Position numbers and translations under genes: made by a program
In this document: positions 27,477-37,444 of the stretch, in pieces
Layout: the number at the start of each line of letters is the position of its first letter
How positions within the stretch are numbered: position 1 is the stretch's first letter
Origin: Leishmania mexicana MHOM/GT/2001/U1103
Taxonomy: Eukaryota > Euglenozoa > Kinetoplastea > Trypanosomatida > Trypanosomatidae
Direction of reading: 5' to 3'
Assembly: GCF_000234665.1 (NCBI RefSeq)
Contig: NC_018320.1
Location: forward strand, 186,001-250,000
DNA: 64,000 nt
The notes under the pieces: model-generated
Databases searched by the model: none
What the model was told of the DNA's origin: nothing
What the model saw: the letters and a program-made list of their open reading frames with translations, nothing else

Positions 27477-30400
27477 CTAGTCGACCTCCAGCGCATAAGT
27501 GGCACCATCTACTACATGGAGTACTCCGCATTCGTGGTGGTACAAACCCAAGGGCAGCCGAGCGCGGCACGCCGGGACTGGTGCGGTGGAGGGTGTCTCC
27601 TCTGTAGACTGCAGAGCCGCCCTCTCAACAGAGGACCCTCGAGGCGAATCGTGCGCGCTATCGAGGCTACCTCGGTCCTTCCCGACATCATCACTGCCTT
27701 GCCCAGCGCTGCCCCCATTGTTGCTCTCTGAAACCGCCAGGTCAATGATGGAAACCGCCGCGACGTTCATGCGGTTCCGTCCATAACGCCATGCCGTCCT
27801 ATCCACGAGCGTGCGGCCAGCGCAGACGGCGTCAAGTGTAGCAAGCACCGCCCCGACCTCCTCCAGCGGGTTCACAACGTCGGCAGAAATATGGGCATCC
27901 TCTTGCTCGCCTGCAACCATTGGCGCGAGGACACGCTGGAAGAGTGCCGCGGTGGATCTCTCCACCACCTGCGTCGTCGACTGCCGCACAGACGGCGGCG
28001 CCCTGTGTCTGTCCTCTGCCTGGTCTGAGTGCGAAGGATGGCTGTGTTCGTCTGAGAGCCAGAGCCACTCCACCGCCGGCGGCAAGCGAGGCGATGCAGA
28101 TGCCGCCTGGCCTGCATGGGTCTTCTGTCGCTTCGGTCGCTCCTCCTGAGGCGAGTCTGCGCCTATCAGAGCAGATGGCGTTGACCTGGTCGGCGGATAC
28201 GCATCAACGGCGCTGTCTGTCGCAAGCGATGACAACAACGCCGTCACACGCCGGGCATGAGTTCGATGGTGCTCCCCCGACCTTTTGAATCGGTCCGCCG
28301 CGCAGTCTACCTCCCCCATGTCAACCACAGGCCGCACACTCCATCGTGCCGTCGTCCACGGCGATTGGTGGACGGCCGTGCGAGCCGTCGCCGCTGCCGC
28401 GACAGCGGTTGGCGCGTAGCCGCCATGGATCTCTCTCGTAGCAGGATGAGGGGCCCTTGACGACGCTGACGTCGCTCTGCCCGTCTCCAGCGCGTAGCCG
28501 GCCAGCAACTCCAGCTGAGGGTTAACCGCGGAGTCGCGCAAATACGCGAAGAGAGCTGCAGCAGGCACTTCAAAGTTCGAGTGCCTCGCACACTGCGCAG
28601 TGCGCCCCGACGTGCTGCTCCAGGTTGACATCGAGGAGGTGATGCAGGCAAGCTGCTCCAGCCCAGCGCACCACTGCCGCACAAGGCAGCTACGCGCGTC
28701 TCCAGCAAGCCAATGTGGGTTGCCGCCCTGCTCATGCTTCGCCTCGCATGCGCAAACAGTGGCGCCACCACTGTCAGCAGCAGCATCGTCCCCCAAGTGA
28801 GTCGCCTCCGTGGCTGCGCTGTCATGCAACGTCGCAACTGCGGCCTCATCCGTCATGGCAGACGCCAGTGCGGAGCACAAGACCTGCACGGTAAACTCCC
28901 TGGCGCGCACGGCAGTGTTGCCGGTCGGTGCCCCAGTGGCCTCAGTGCGCGTGGCACCATCACGGTCACCGGTGCTTACCTGCACGTAGAAGCAGCTGTG
29001 GTCCTGCGCCTCCGCCCGCCGCATCAGTAGCGCAAGTGGTGATTCTGCCATGCGCGATGGCGGCTGCCCAGCCGCAGCGGTGGCGAACGGCGCACCTGCT
29101 GTTGCCGTCGCCAAGAAGGCATCCCCACGCGGACCGCTCGCGCGTGGGGCGACGGCAGCAGCACTGGCAGAGGGCACGGAAGCTGGCGAGCGAGACAGAG
29201 TCGCTGACATCGCTGCTGGCCGTGGCGGCTGCAACTGCTGAGCCTGCAGTGTGCGCCGATTGTGATGCTTGACCCTCTCTTGCACCATCCTGAACGTTAG
29301 CGGGTCACCAGCCGTATTGGTGAACGCCTCCGCCTCTGCTGCCAAACCACTTTCAGCCCACTGCCGCCAATGAAAAAAAGGAGCGGACGCCGCACGGCGG
29401 CCACAGTTGGCCTGCAGGTGCGGTGGAGTCGCAGAAGAGCCACCAAAGGGCGCGACGTGTGCTGTGGCTCTCGGTGGCGTCGCAAAGGATGGAAAATCGC
29501 CGTGACGTTGTGCCGGGGCCGGCACGTCCTGTTGCTGCCCCACTGTCGCGCCTCCCGCCTGGGTACCTCTCGCGTCACCGGGGGTAGCTGCGCACAAGGG
29601 ACTGAGCAGCTGCGCCGTGTGGACGGCGGCGACGCGCATGAGAGCCGCCGAGACGGCGGTGAAGACGGCGTCTTGCACCTCAGCAGGAAAAGCGCCGAAG
29701 ACACTACATTCATCATTTCTTTCCACGCTGGGCTCGTGGGAGCCGTTGCCTGCGGGGCTGAGCCGGTCATTACCCCTCACGGTGAGCTCGCGCCATCGCA
29801 TGTGGGCAACTGCGACGGAGGGGCGGCCAAAGCCCAGAAGCGCGTCTGCGAGCACGCGCGCCGGGGACGGCAACGACAACGTCTTCGCACCCCGCTGCCT
29901 GTCACCGTCCTGCTGCTCGGCATCTGTGCGTCTCTGCACTTCACCCTGAAGCCAGCTGAAGCACGCCCCGCCGATCAGCACCGCCTCGGCCAACCCCGCC
30001 ACCGCCTCCCACAGCACCGCATTCGGCACTGTGAAGCAGAACGGGCGAGCGGCGTGAAGCGGCGGTGTGGCAGCGCGAGGAAGAAGTTCTTCGAATGTTT
30101 CCGCGGGATCTTCTTTCTTCAAGCGGGCGGCCACCGCGCGCGACAGCGGTGGTCGGCCGCGCTTGCGCGGCGTCGTCGCAGGTGCCTCATCGGAGTTGAC
30201 AGACACGAAAGCCGAGGACGGTGAAGTGGAGTTGAGCAGGGACAACGTAGATGATGAGGGGCAAGCCACGACGCTCTCCTTCTGGGCGGGACAGCATAGC
30301 GCCGCCGTTACCGCCGTGGCCGCGTCGCTCTGGACCCCATCTCCGCCATCGCGGTTCTCAACATCGGATGCGTCTTGTAGGGCGCTGAGCGTGTCTTGAA

Positions 30401-30893
30401 CCAGCGCCGTGGGTAGTCGCCGTGCCGCTGCTGTTCGCTCGTTACCCCCTTCGTGACCGTAGTCTCCGGCCTCGTCCTCTTCTGCCACACACAAGACGGC
30501 TGTCGTGTCAGCCGGCGGCGGTGATGAGCCCATTGCAGGGGCGGGTGCAACCGGGGAGAAGGTGCCGGTGGCACCCTCCGACAGCATGGGAGACGCAGTT
30601 GCCGTGCTGAGCTGAGCGCCGGCAGCGTCTTGGGGGCTTGGGGCCGGCGCGACTGCCGTTTTAGCGCCCGTCTCCCCCTCCGGCAACAATAAGATGGTGC
30701 CTTGTGGACCCCCATCAGCCACACCGACCCTTGCCACCACTTCCGGTGACGTCACGGCCGTGGCGTTTATCAAAGCATCTGCCACGCACCGAAGCAGCGG
30801 GCGGAAGACGTGTAGGAGGGCCTCAACGAGCTCGCCCGAGTCCGTCACCGCCGCGTCTGCCACGCCTCGGCCACTCATGTCTCCGCATGGCAT
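27477..30893 (-). CDS. Hypothetical protein with one AT-hook-like motif
   Basis: Not recognised. With the ATG at 30893 (MPCGDMSGRG) it has 1,138 residues; a second ATG five codons on (30878) is an equal alternative, and the longer open frame upstream reads as leader sequence. Most of the protein is low-complexity (Ala, Thr, Ser, Pro, Asp-rich). One basic motif PRKRGRPPL at about residues 242-250 matches the AT-hook core RGRP, which binds the minor groove of AT-rich DNA, so a nuclear role is possible but rests on this alone. The C-terminus (LGLYHHECGVLHVVDGATY) and a segment near 30-40 (EALLHVFRPLLRCVADAL) look structured. First gene beyond the H3 block. Confidence 0.85.
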   Translation of the reverse strand: MPCGDMSGRGVADAAVTDSGELVEALLHVFRPLLRCVADALINATAVTSPEVVARVGVADGGPQGTILLLPEGETGAKTAVAPAPSPQDAAGAQLSTATASPMLSEGATGTFSPVAPAPAMGSSPPPADTTAVLCVAEEDEAGDYGHEGGNERTAAARRLPTALVQDTLSALQDASDVENRDGGDGVQSDAATAVTAALCCPAQKESVVACPSSSTLSLLNSTSPSSAFVSVNSDEAPATTPRKRGRPPLSRAVAARLKKEDPAETFEELLPRAATPPLHAARPFCFTVPNAVLWEAVAGLAEAVLIGGACFSWLQGEVQRRTDAEQQDGDRQRGAKTLSLPSPARVLADALLGFGRPSVAVAHMRWRELTVRGNDRLSPAGNGSHEPSVERNDECSVFGAFPAEVQDAVFTAVSAALMRVAAVHTAQLLSPLCAATPGDARGTQAGGATVGQQQDVPAPAQRHGDFPSFATPPRATAHVAPFGGSSATPPHLQANCGRRAASAPFFHWRQWAESGLAAEAEAFTNTAGDPLTFRMVQERVKHHNRRTLQAQQLQPPRPAAMSATLSRSPASVPSASAAAVAPRASGPRGDAFLATATAGAPFATAAAGQPPSRMAESPLALLMRRAEAQDHSCFYVQVSTGDRDGATRTEATGAPTGNTAVRAREFTVQVLCSALASAMTDEAAVATLHDSAATEATHLGDDAAADSGGATVCACEAKHEQGGNPHWLAGDARSCLVRQWCAGLEQLACITSSMSTWSSTSGRTAQCARHSNFEVPAAALFAYLRDSAVNPQLELLAGYALETGRATSASSRAPHPATREIHGGYAPTAVAAAATARTAVHQSPWTTARWSVRPVVDMGEVDCAADRFKRSGEHHRTHARRVTALLSSLATDSAVDAYPPTRSTPSALIGADSPQEERPKRQKTHAGQAASASPRLPPAVEWLWLSDEHSHPSHSDQAEDRHRAPPSVRQSTTQVVERSTAALFQRVLAPMVAGEQEDAHISADVVNPLEEVGAVLATLDAVCAGRTLVDRTAWRYGRNRMNVAAVSIIDLAVSESNNGGSAGQGSDDVGKDRGSLDSAHDSPRGSSVERAALQSTEETPSTAPVPACRARLPLGLYHHECGVLHVVDGATYALEVD

Positions 30894-31588
30894 TATGGAG
30901 CGACGAAAGACAGCAGTGTGTGGGAGGGGGGAGGGGGTGTCTCTGTGGAGAGGAAGAGAAGACCGAGGCAGAGACGCTGGGCAGTGCACAGGGCAGAGAG
31001 CGAGCGCGCGCTCGCGGGAGGCTGATGGAGAGGAATGGGAGGGAGCGATAAAGTCGCTCCGTCTACGCGCGCCTGTCTGTCCGTGCGAGTGGGCGCAGAC
31101 AGCGAGCAATGCCTAGAGGCTGTGCGTTGAAGAGCAAGGGGCAGCAAGGAAGAAAACGGTAGTCGGTGAGGCAAGCGCATTCGGCGTAGGGCGCGGACGG
31201 GCAAGTGCGTGTAACCTGCACGAGAGCAGCCATGCGCGCGTGTGCTCCTTCAACATCCTCTCGGGTGCACGGGCTGGGCAGGTGGAAGAGGGACGCTTCG
31301 CTGTGTCACTCGTGTCGCCCCCCACCCCCACCCCCTGCACTCTCCCTGACCCTCTCCCACTCGATGTGTCTATGAGAGCAGGAGGCGGGGGAGGGGGGTG
31401 CCACGAAGGCCAAAGGGTAAGCGTAGTGGGAGCAGTAGGATCGGCAGCAGCTGGCAGCAGGTGAGGCGCTGCAGACGGGCATGAAAAGACGGGGAAGGAG
31501 GGCACCGCGAAAACCGCTTGCCGAACCCACCGATCATCGCAGCTCTGTGTATGCGCGTGTGCGCCTCTGGTGAGCAGCGGGGGCATGC
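30894..31588 (-). other. Spacer between SPO11 and the AT-hook gene
   Basis: No gene is supported. The 90 bases upstream of the AT-hook gene start are pyrimidine-rich on the transcribed strand (30900-30970), a plausible trans-splicing region. The rest is composition-biased. Confidence 0.5.
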
Positions 31589-33547
31589 TTAGATATACTG
31601 ACGGCGAAGGACCTGCTGGCAGACCCACTCGGCAAACTGCGAAGGCGGCGGTCGGGCGCCGCGACGCCGCACATGCGCGACGGACGCGGTGCCCAAAAAT
31701 TGATGGGCGTAGGGGGCAGTGTAGAGCACCTCCACCTCGCACTTGAGGTTGCATCGTTGCATCTCGCGCGCCTCGCTCAGCCAAGCAGCCACGGAAGCTC
31801 GATCGGCCTGGCACTCGAGGTCAGCTACCGAGAGCCTGCTGTGGCTTTGGTGCGCTGCGCTGAGCTCCACTGAGGCACACTCCGCCCGCTCCCCATAAGA
31901 AGACTCGACTAAATCGCGGCGCCTCCCGTCCGCTGCATCCATCTCTCTTTCGCAACCTTCTCCTGCAGCTGGAGACGACGCTGCAGGGTGCAGGAGCGCC
32001 CCCAAACGCTTGATCTGATGTCTCATCACAACAGCGTCTCGGTGGGTGAAGTACTGAAGAGGCGCGATGCTGGTCAGTGGCGAGGCGATCGCCGCGCTCC
32101 CTGCCGTGTGCGGGGTGGACGAGGCGCAGCTGAGGGCGCTGGCGGCAGCACTGTCGTTGCTGTGTGCCCCGCTTGCCTTGCCAGTGCCCTCCCAAGGCCT
32201 GGCACTCGCTTTCAGAGGGGGTGGTGTGTGGTGGCGAAGACGAGGGCATTGCACTGTCGAGGGGTGCTCTGCCCTTGCGCCGCCGCTGTCTCTCCTCTCC
32301 ATTACGCGCGCCACATGTGCAGCGCGCACGCCGAGCCACCGCAGGGTGGGAACAGCGTAGTAGCGGCTCTCCATAGAGGCCGAGCCAAAGGGAGGCGCAT
32401 CAGATGTGGCAGCCCAGCGATACGCGGCGAGGATGGCGAGCCCGTGCGGGTTGTAGTCCACAAGCCCAACAACTGCAGCACGAGGGAGTGCAGTGTGCAA
32501 GTTAGCAAGCAGCCGACGCGCAGCATGGGTCGGATACCCTTGAGCTGTAAGCAGCACGCACGGCAGCAGTCGCAGCAGGCCTTCGCGCAGAAGTTGGGAG
32601 AAGACGGCGTGCTTCTCCACGACGAGGATAGCGCACACATTTGGCGGCACTTGAAAGCCTGCCGCGGTGGGGTTGTTGGCTGAGCGGCTAGTAAAGTCGC
32701 GATACTGAGTGATCGTCAGACGGCTCGACGCCGACTGTTGAAGTGAGCGGCTGTGCGTTGAGCTCGATGAAGATGCTAACCCTGAGACGCCGCACTCATC
32801 ATCACCCTCGACAGCTGCGCGCTCGGCGACTCCTAGGACAGACACGGCCAAGTCTGCGCTTAGAAGTGGTAACGGCATGCCTTCCTCCGCTGCTATCCCC
32901 GTGCCACTCCCCTGCAAACCCACCCCGCGATAGGAGAGGCAGCCCGCAATGTAGCCGCGTCCGCCCGCCACCACGCCCATCAGCTGGCGCGGCAGTCGCA
33001 GCACATGCGAAAGCTGCTGCACGGTGCGATTCACCACCTCCTGCGTCTGGATGTGGCGGACGAGGTGATAGTATACATCGCGCTGTGTCGCCACGTCGCC
33101 GCGCACAACGTTTCGAAAAAGCACGGTGAGGACGAGGAGATGGTGACGAACTGTCTGCAAAGCTCGCATGCTCGTGACTGGTCGGCCATCGCTTGACTGG
33201 GTCGCTGCGCCCTCGTAGCCTGGCAGGGACATCTTCGCGTGCGCACGCCCTTCCGGTGGTATACTCACCGGCGCTGGAGAGATGGCACCACGAGCTGCAC
33301 GCGTCGAGGTCTGCAGCTCATACGGCATGGCATATGGACCGCGTCTTTTCAAGGAACCAGGTGTCCCCTCCTTGAAGGCGGCCACCGTATTGCCGCGGGG
33401 CGACACTCTCCTGATGGGAAGCGAGAGAAGCGTGTGCAGCAGCTCAAGCACGTACACCTCCATGCGGCGGAGGACCTCATCACGCATGGTTTCTACGTTA
33501 TGGGCGGCCACCACGGCTGGTGAAACCTCGGTAAAGCTGTCCGCCAT
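31589..33547 (-). CDS. SPO11: Meiotic recombination protein SPO11 (topoisomerase VI A-like)
   Basis: Type II topoisomerase-like protein that makes the meiotic double-strand breaks. With the ATG at 33547 (MADSFTEVSP) it has 652 residues; the open frame before it starts only with GTG. The winged-helix catalytic motif TQRDVYYHL places the nucleophilic Tyr at about 160. The Toprim domain follows: VVEKHAVFSQLL with Glu311, TAQGYPTHAARRLL at about 334-347, and GLVDYNPHGLAIL with Asp364. A YYAVPTLRWLGV stretch after it matches the C-terminal part of the family. It is longer than typical SPO11 (about 400) because of Ser/Ala-rich inserts near 240-290 and a 200-residue tail. The second Toprim acid is Asn (D-Y-N) here. 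Confidence 0.92.
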   Translation of the reverse strand: MADSFTEVSPAVVAAHNVETMRDEVLRRMEVYVLELLHTLLSLPIRRVSPRGNTVAAFKEGTPGSLKRRGPYAMPYELQTSTRAARGAISPAPVSIPPEGRAHAKMSLPGYEGAATQSSDGRPVTSMRALQTVRHHLLVLTVLFRNVVRGDVATQRDVYYHLVRHIQTQEVVNRTVQQLSHVLRLPRQLMGVVAGGRGYIAGCLSYRGVGLQGSGTGIAAEEGMPLPLLSADLAVSVLGVAERAAVEGDDECGVSGLASSSSSTHSRSLQQSASSRLTITQYRDFTSRSANNPTAAGFQVPPNVCAILVVEKHAVFSQLLREGLLRLLPCVLLTAQGYPTHAARRLLANLHTALPRAAVVGLVDYNPHGLAILAAYRWAATSDAPPFGSASMESRYYAVPTLRWLGVRAAHVARVMERRDSGGARAEHPSTVQCPRLRHHTPPPLKASARPWEGTGKASGAHSNDSAAASALSCASSTPHTAGSAAIASPLTSIAPLQYFTHRDAVVMRHQIKRLGALLHPAASSPAAGEGCEREMDAADGRRRDLVESSYGERAECASVELSAAHQSHSRLSVADLECQADRASVAAWLSEAREMQRCNLKCEVEVLYTAPYAHQFLGTASVAHVRRRGARPPPSQFAEWVCQQVLRRQYI

Positions 33548-34178
33548 GGGCACAGCACCTCGCAAATCCGGAGGAGACAAGGGCCGTCGGCCTGGTGCAT
33601 GCCTGTGTGATATCTGTGCGAGCGATGCGATGGAGGTGAAGCGCTGCACTGCACCTCAGCTTAGCGCCACCGCCAACGCAGCCTGTCGCCGGGTCTGTCC
33701 GTGCGGCTCACGTAGGCTCCACGCATGATAGACGGGGAAGGCAGCAAGAGCAACACGAAGAGGGTCCAGCAGTGGCGTGCGGCATGCAGAAGGGAGAAGA
33801 AGAGCATGAGAAGCGGGTGAAGGGGGCGCAGTAGCGGGCATTGGTAGAGATAGACAGAATGGCACACGCACGCACACATGCACGCGCAGAGAGCGAGGCG
33901 TGCGCCTCCCCCCCCCATCGCATCCCAGCGATGGGGATGGTGGGGGGCAACAAGCACGTCAAGGGAGACGAGAACGGCAAGGCGCCAAAGAAAAAAGACA
34001 TGCGCACGCCGCACCTCCGCCTCATCGGCCCTCCAGTTGCGTGGCGGTCGCGCACCGTCGCTTCACGTTGGTTGGTTGGTTGGTTGGTTGGTTGCGGATC
34101 CTTCGGCGGCGACGCGCACTCCATCATCGTCGTCCGCCTCTCGCTCGCCCTCCCTCTACCGTTTTGAGTCACAGCGAC
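33548..34178 (-). other. Spacer between the PPIL4-like gene and SPO11
   Basis: No gene is supported. A TTGG tetranucleotide repeat of about seven units lies at 34067-34094, within the presumed 3' UTR of the PPIL4-like gene. The weakly GC3-biased open frame immediately before the SPO11 ATG has no ATG of its own. Confidence 0.5.
34067..34094. repeat. (TTGG)7 microsatellite
   Basis: Perfect tetranucleotide run about 85 bases beyond the stop codon of the PPIL4-like gene. Confidence 0.9.
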
Positions 34179-36101
34179 TCACTCCAAAGCAACGCGGCCA
34201 CGCTTCCGCATGTCCCGCTGCCGCTGCGCCCACAGCTTCGACACAGACTGGGAGAAGTCGACGTGGATACGGCAGTCGTCGATGAGAGCCCGGTCCATCT
34301 TCTGGAAGGCCCGAAAGCACGCCTCGACGCTCTCGAATTCGACGAAGCCGTAGCACAGAGACTGCCTTGTCTTCACGTCATAAACGACGTCGGCGGAGGT
34401 GACACGGCCGAACTGGGAGAAGCAGAGCGCGAGCCCCTCGCCTGTCGTCACAGGGTTCAACCGGCACACAAACAGAACGTTGTCCGGTGGCTTGATGTCG
34501 CCCCGCACGTCGGCCACGCCGTTCAGCAAGTTCAGCATGAGCGAGAGCGTTTCGTTCGCCTTTTCCTGGTGCTGCTGCATGAAGCTCTTGCGGCGCTCCT
34601 CCAACTGCTTCGCCGAGAGCGCCGCGGCAGCGCTGCGACGAGGCTGTTGGCCCCCGTCGTGGAACCCCTCCGCGTCGTCGTCCTCGGAGCTCAAGTAGTC
34701 ACCAGCGTAGTGCGGGTTGCACACCAGCTCCAGCTCACCGAGGTCCGTAGCAGCGTCGTCGTCACTCCTCGTCTGCGCTGGCGCAGCGGCGACCACAATA
34801 AGCGGCTGCGCGGCATGCTTCCCTGTTGGCGCGGCAGCCGTCTGCACGTATATGGACGCATCTGCAACGGTGCGGGGACGCGCAATGGCCACATACCCGT
34901 GCGCCGCGAGGCTGGTCCGCACCAGATCCACTAACTGACGGTGAGCAGCGCGCACAGCCGCCTCCGAGGCCCACCATTCGAAGCATCCGGCTTGGTGCAG
35001 CGCCGCTGCCGTGCGCTTCCGCTGCTGCCGCTGCTGCTCCATGGCGTCTGCGCTGCCCATCGTCGACGATACCCCCCACCACGCCGAGGGAGGGACTGCC
35101 ACGTACTTCTCGGTACCAGCTGTGGGAAGCACCGTCGCTCGCTTCACGCGCAGCATCCGCACGGGCCGCGGCCACGACAGCGCCGGCCGGCCCGCCACAA
35201 TGTCAACAGCTGCCAAAGGGTTGGTGTCAGTCGTCGTCGGTGCGCCGTCTCCGCAGCGGTCGCGGACTGGGGCACGACGTATCCGGCGCAGTACCGCCTC
35301 GCCCTCGCGCACCACGCCAACCGTGATGTACTGCTTGTCGAGGAAGTCCATCGTGCGATCAGACAGCGTGAGACCGAAGCGCAGTGTGGGCGCTGATGCA
35401 TCCACGAGCAGGCTTCCGGCGCGGCATACCGTGCAAGGCGAGCTGGCGCTCGGCAAAGCACTCACGTGAGCTGCGTTAGTGACGACAGCTGCGCCAGTGT
35501 TGCCAGACGCGGGCACGTACACTGGTTGATAGCCGCCTTTGGTGTTGCTGCCACCGGTCCTAGACGGAGCAAGCCCGACACAACGCCGCCGCTTGCACAG
35601 CCGTGCCTCCTGTTGCATCGCCCGCCGCACTGCCGTCTCTTGCTGCTCTACGGGGTCAGCAGTTGAAGGAGCAGAGGCTGCAGCGTGACTGTGCAAGGAC
35701 GCGGTGGCGATGGACGCCGTCGGCGACGCATCACCCTCCACACGGTCCTGTCTGGGCAGCAGACTCCAGAAGTTCAGCGGGCCTGGGCCAGGTGATGCCG
35801 CTACAGCCGCCGAATGCGAGCGCAGCAGCTTTTCAAGCAGCTCCTTGTACACTGGGTCTGCGGCAAGGGAGAAGAACACCGCCACCTCCGGCACTACTTC
35901 TGTCGCCACCGCGCCGTTCCACAGCTGCGCTCTGCACAGGTTCACGAAGTTCGCCGTCAGCGCAGAGCAGTCCGCGCCAAAGAGGTCGACCGCGAGGGGC
36001 CCGAGGGATGTTTCCAGTAGCAGCCCTGCGGTGACCACCGCGACGCCCGTGCCACCGCTGCTGCCGCCCTTGCGGGGAAGGGCTGCGCCTGCACTTTGCA
36101 T
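34179..36101 (-). CDS. PPIL4-type cyclophilin with C-terminal RRM; isomerase part degenerate
   Basis: Nuclear RNA-binding cyclophilin family; animal PPIL4 is spliceosome-linked. With the ATG at 36101 (MQSAGAALPRKG) it has 640 residues; the longer frame has a GTG start. The N-terminal half begins like a cyclophilin barrel (LLLETSLGPLAVDLFG, then NFVNLCRAQLWNG) and ends with LDKQYITVGVVREGEAVLRRI, but long low-complexity inserts split it. The usual catalytic FHR segment reads TEVVPEVAVFF without the Arg. Residues of about 540-618 are a clear RRM: RNP2 LFVCRL, RNP1 LCYGFVEF, then LIDDCRIHVDFSQSV, a signature of PPIL4. Likely function is RNA binding rather than isomerisation. Confidence 0.9.
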   Translation of the reverse strand: MQSAGAALPRKGGSSGGTGVAVVTAGLLLETSLGPLAVDLFGADCSALTANFVNLCRAQLWNGAVATEVVPEVAVFFSLAADPVYKELLEKLLRSHSAAVAASPGPGPLNFWSLLPRQDRVEGDASPTASIATASLHSHAAASAPSTADPVEQQETAVRRAMQQEARLCKRRRCVGLAPSRTGGSNTKGGYQPVYVPASGNTGAAVVTNAAHVSALPSASSPCTVCRAGSLLVDASAPTLRFGLTLSDRTMDFLDKQYITVGVVREGEAVLRRIRRAPVRDRCGDGAPTTTDTNPLAAVDIVAGRPALSWPRPVRMLRVKRATVLPTAGTEKYVAVPPSAWWGVSSTMGSADAMEQQRQQRKRTAAALHQAGCFEWWASEAAVRAAHRQLVDLVRTSLAAHGYVAIARPRTVADASIYVQTAAAPTGKHAAQPLIVVAAAPAQTRSDDDAATDLGELELVCNPHYAGDYLSSEDDDAEGFHDGGQQPRRSAAAALSAKQLEERRKSFMQQHQEKANETLSLMLNLLNGVADVRGDIKPPDNVLFVCRLNPVTTGEGLALCFSQFGRVTSADVVYDVKTRQSLCYGFVEFESVEACFRAFQKMDRALIDDCRIHVDFSQSVSKLWAQRQRDMRKRGRVALE

Positions 36102-37126
36102 GAGAGAGATGAGTAGGATCTGTGTGAGCGAGCCAGCGGGAATGTGTGCGCAGATGGAAGCCTGTGTGTCTGCGTCAGCGTGCAAAGGGAGATGGGATCT
36201 AGCGGAGGGGGAGAGAGGAGTGGGAGAGGCGTGGTGCCATGACTCCACGACATCAGCCTAAGAAACGAGGGCCCCGTGTGCGAGAGAGAGAGACGGAGGA
36301 AGCACTCGCCCGAGTGACCCTCCTCCCCCTCTCCCTTTCTTCACGGCATTCGGGCTCGGCCGGCGCATAAGCATGCAGACAGACACACACACACGCGCAT
36401 ACGTCGATACTCCGCAACTAGACGACAGCGACGTGGAGTGACAGGGATGCGGGCCGCACCATGGCCCAACGTTTGCTTTCTCTCCTGGTTTCGAGCTCGT
36501 CCCCCCTCCCCCTCCCTCACCCGTGCGCAGGTTTCCTTTACCGGAGTCACCCCATGACGGGGACCCCCTCCGACCATCCCGTCTTTCTCGGGCACGCATG
36601 CGCCGCTGAGTTGGCAGCCTTTGCCCTCACGTGCCTGAGGAGGCATGGGAGGAGACAGATAGCGCGGGCGCGTGGTGAGGGGTGGGAGAGGGGCGCATGC
36701 GCCCCTCCAACGAGTAACAGGGGGAAGGCAAGACACACACACACACACACACCGCGCCGCACAGAGAGGTTCGCGACGGCTGGAGAGAGCAATGAAGGAG
36801 AGTCGGACGCCGCAGCCGACGAAGAGCGTGCGTGTGCCAACGCATCGCACATCAGGGGATGGGGGAGATGGTGGAGAGTAAAGGTGTGGATGGCTGTCGT
36901 GATGGTTGTAGCACCGTGTCCGGAGGAGGCTTCTCCAAGACACTGATGCGGATAAAGAGAAAGAGTAGAGGAGGCAGGGGTGACGCGCGCACCCGCAAAT
37001 AACGAGAACACGAAATGTCGGCGCGCAGTGCACACGTCACATCCGCGTGAGCCAACGCAGACGTCGCGTCTACGCAGCTCGCGACGAGAGCCCCCTCGTA
37101 CGGTGGGGCGGCTTCCCCCTCCCCTC
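36102..37126 (-). other. Spacer upstream of the PPIL4-like gene
   Basis: No gene is supported. A CA repeat lies at about 36732-36752. Pyrimidine-rich sequence on the transcribed strand near 36175-36225 precedes the PPIL4-like start and could guide trans-splicing. Confidence 0.5.
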
Positions 37127-37444
37127 CTAGTTCTGCTGAATGATGCGCTCCTGCTGCCACTGGTTGCGGCAGAGGGGGCAAGTCCCCTGCAGCCACTGCT
37201 CGAGGCAGTGCTGGTGAAAGATGTGGCTGCAAACACCAACGACGACGGGGCACGCGTCCATAGAGGAGGTGCACTTCAAACACGGCTGTCCGAGGGCGCT
37301 CTTGCAGATGGGGCAGTCCCCTGTCATGAGCAGCGTTTCGCGAGGCACGCTTCGGGCAGTCACGTACATGTACCTCGTCTCAATCGGGATGATGAAGTCC
37401 GCGTCCGCCGGCGACGAGCCTGCCGCAGTAGGCGGGTTCGCCAT
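37127..37444 (-). CDS. RING-H2 protein of the RBX/APC11 type (cullin-ligase subunit candidate)
   Basis: A 105-residue protein from the ATG at 37444 (MANPPTAAGSSPADAD). It contains a compact RING-H2: CPICKSALGQPCLKC, then ACPVVVGVCSHIFHQHC and CPLCRNQW near the end, the ligand order and spacing of RBX1/RBX2/APC11. Such proteins bind the cullin tail and recruit the ubiquitin E2. The last pair is Cys-Cys (CPLC), as in RBX2 and APC11, not Cys-Asp as in RBX1. Preceding YMYVTARS could be the strand that inserts into the cullin. A second gene of this type lies immediately upstream at 38429. Confidence 0.88.
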   Translation of the reverse strand: MANPPTAAGSSPADADFIIPIETRYMYVTARSVPRETLLMTGDCPICKSALGQPCLKCTSSMDACPVVVGVCSHIFHQHCLEQWLQGTCPLCRNQWQQERIIQQN

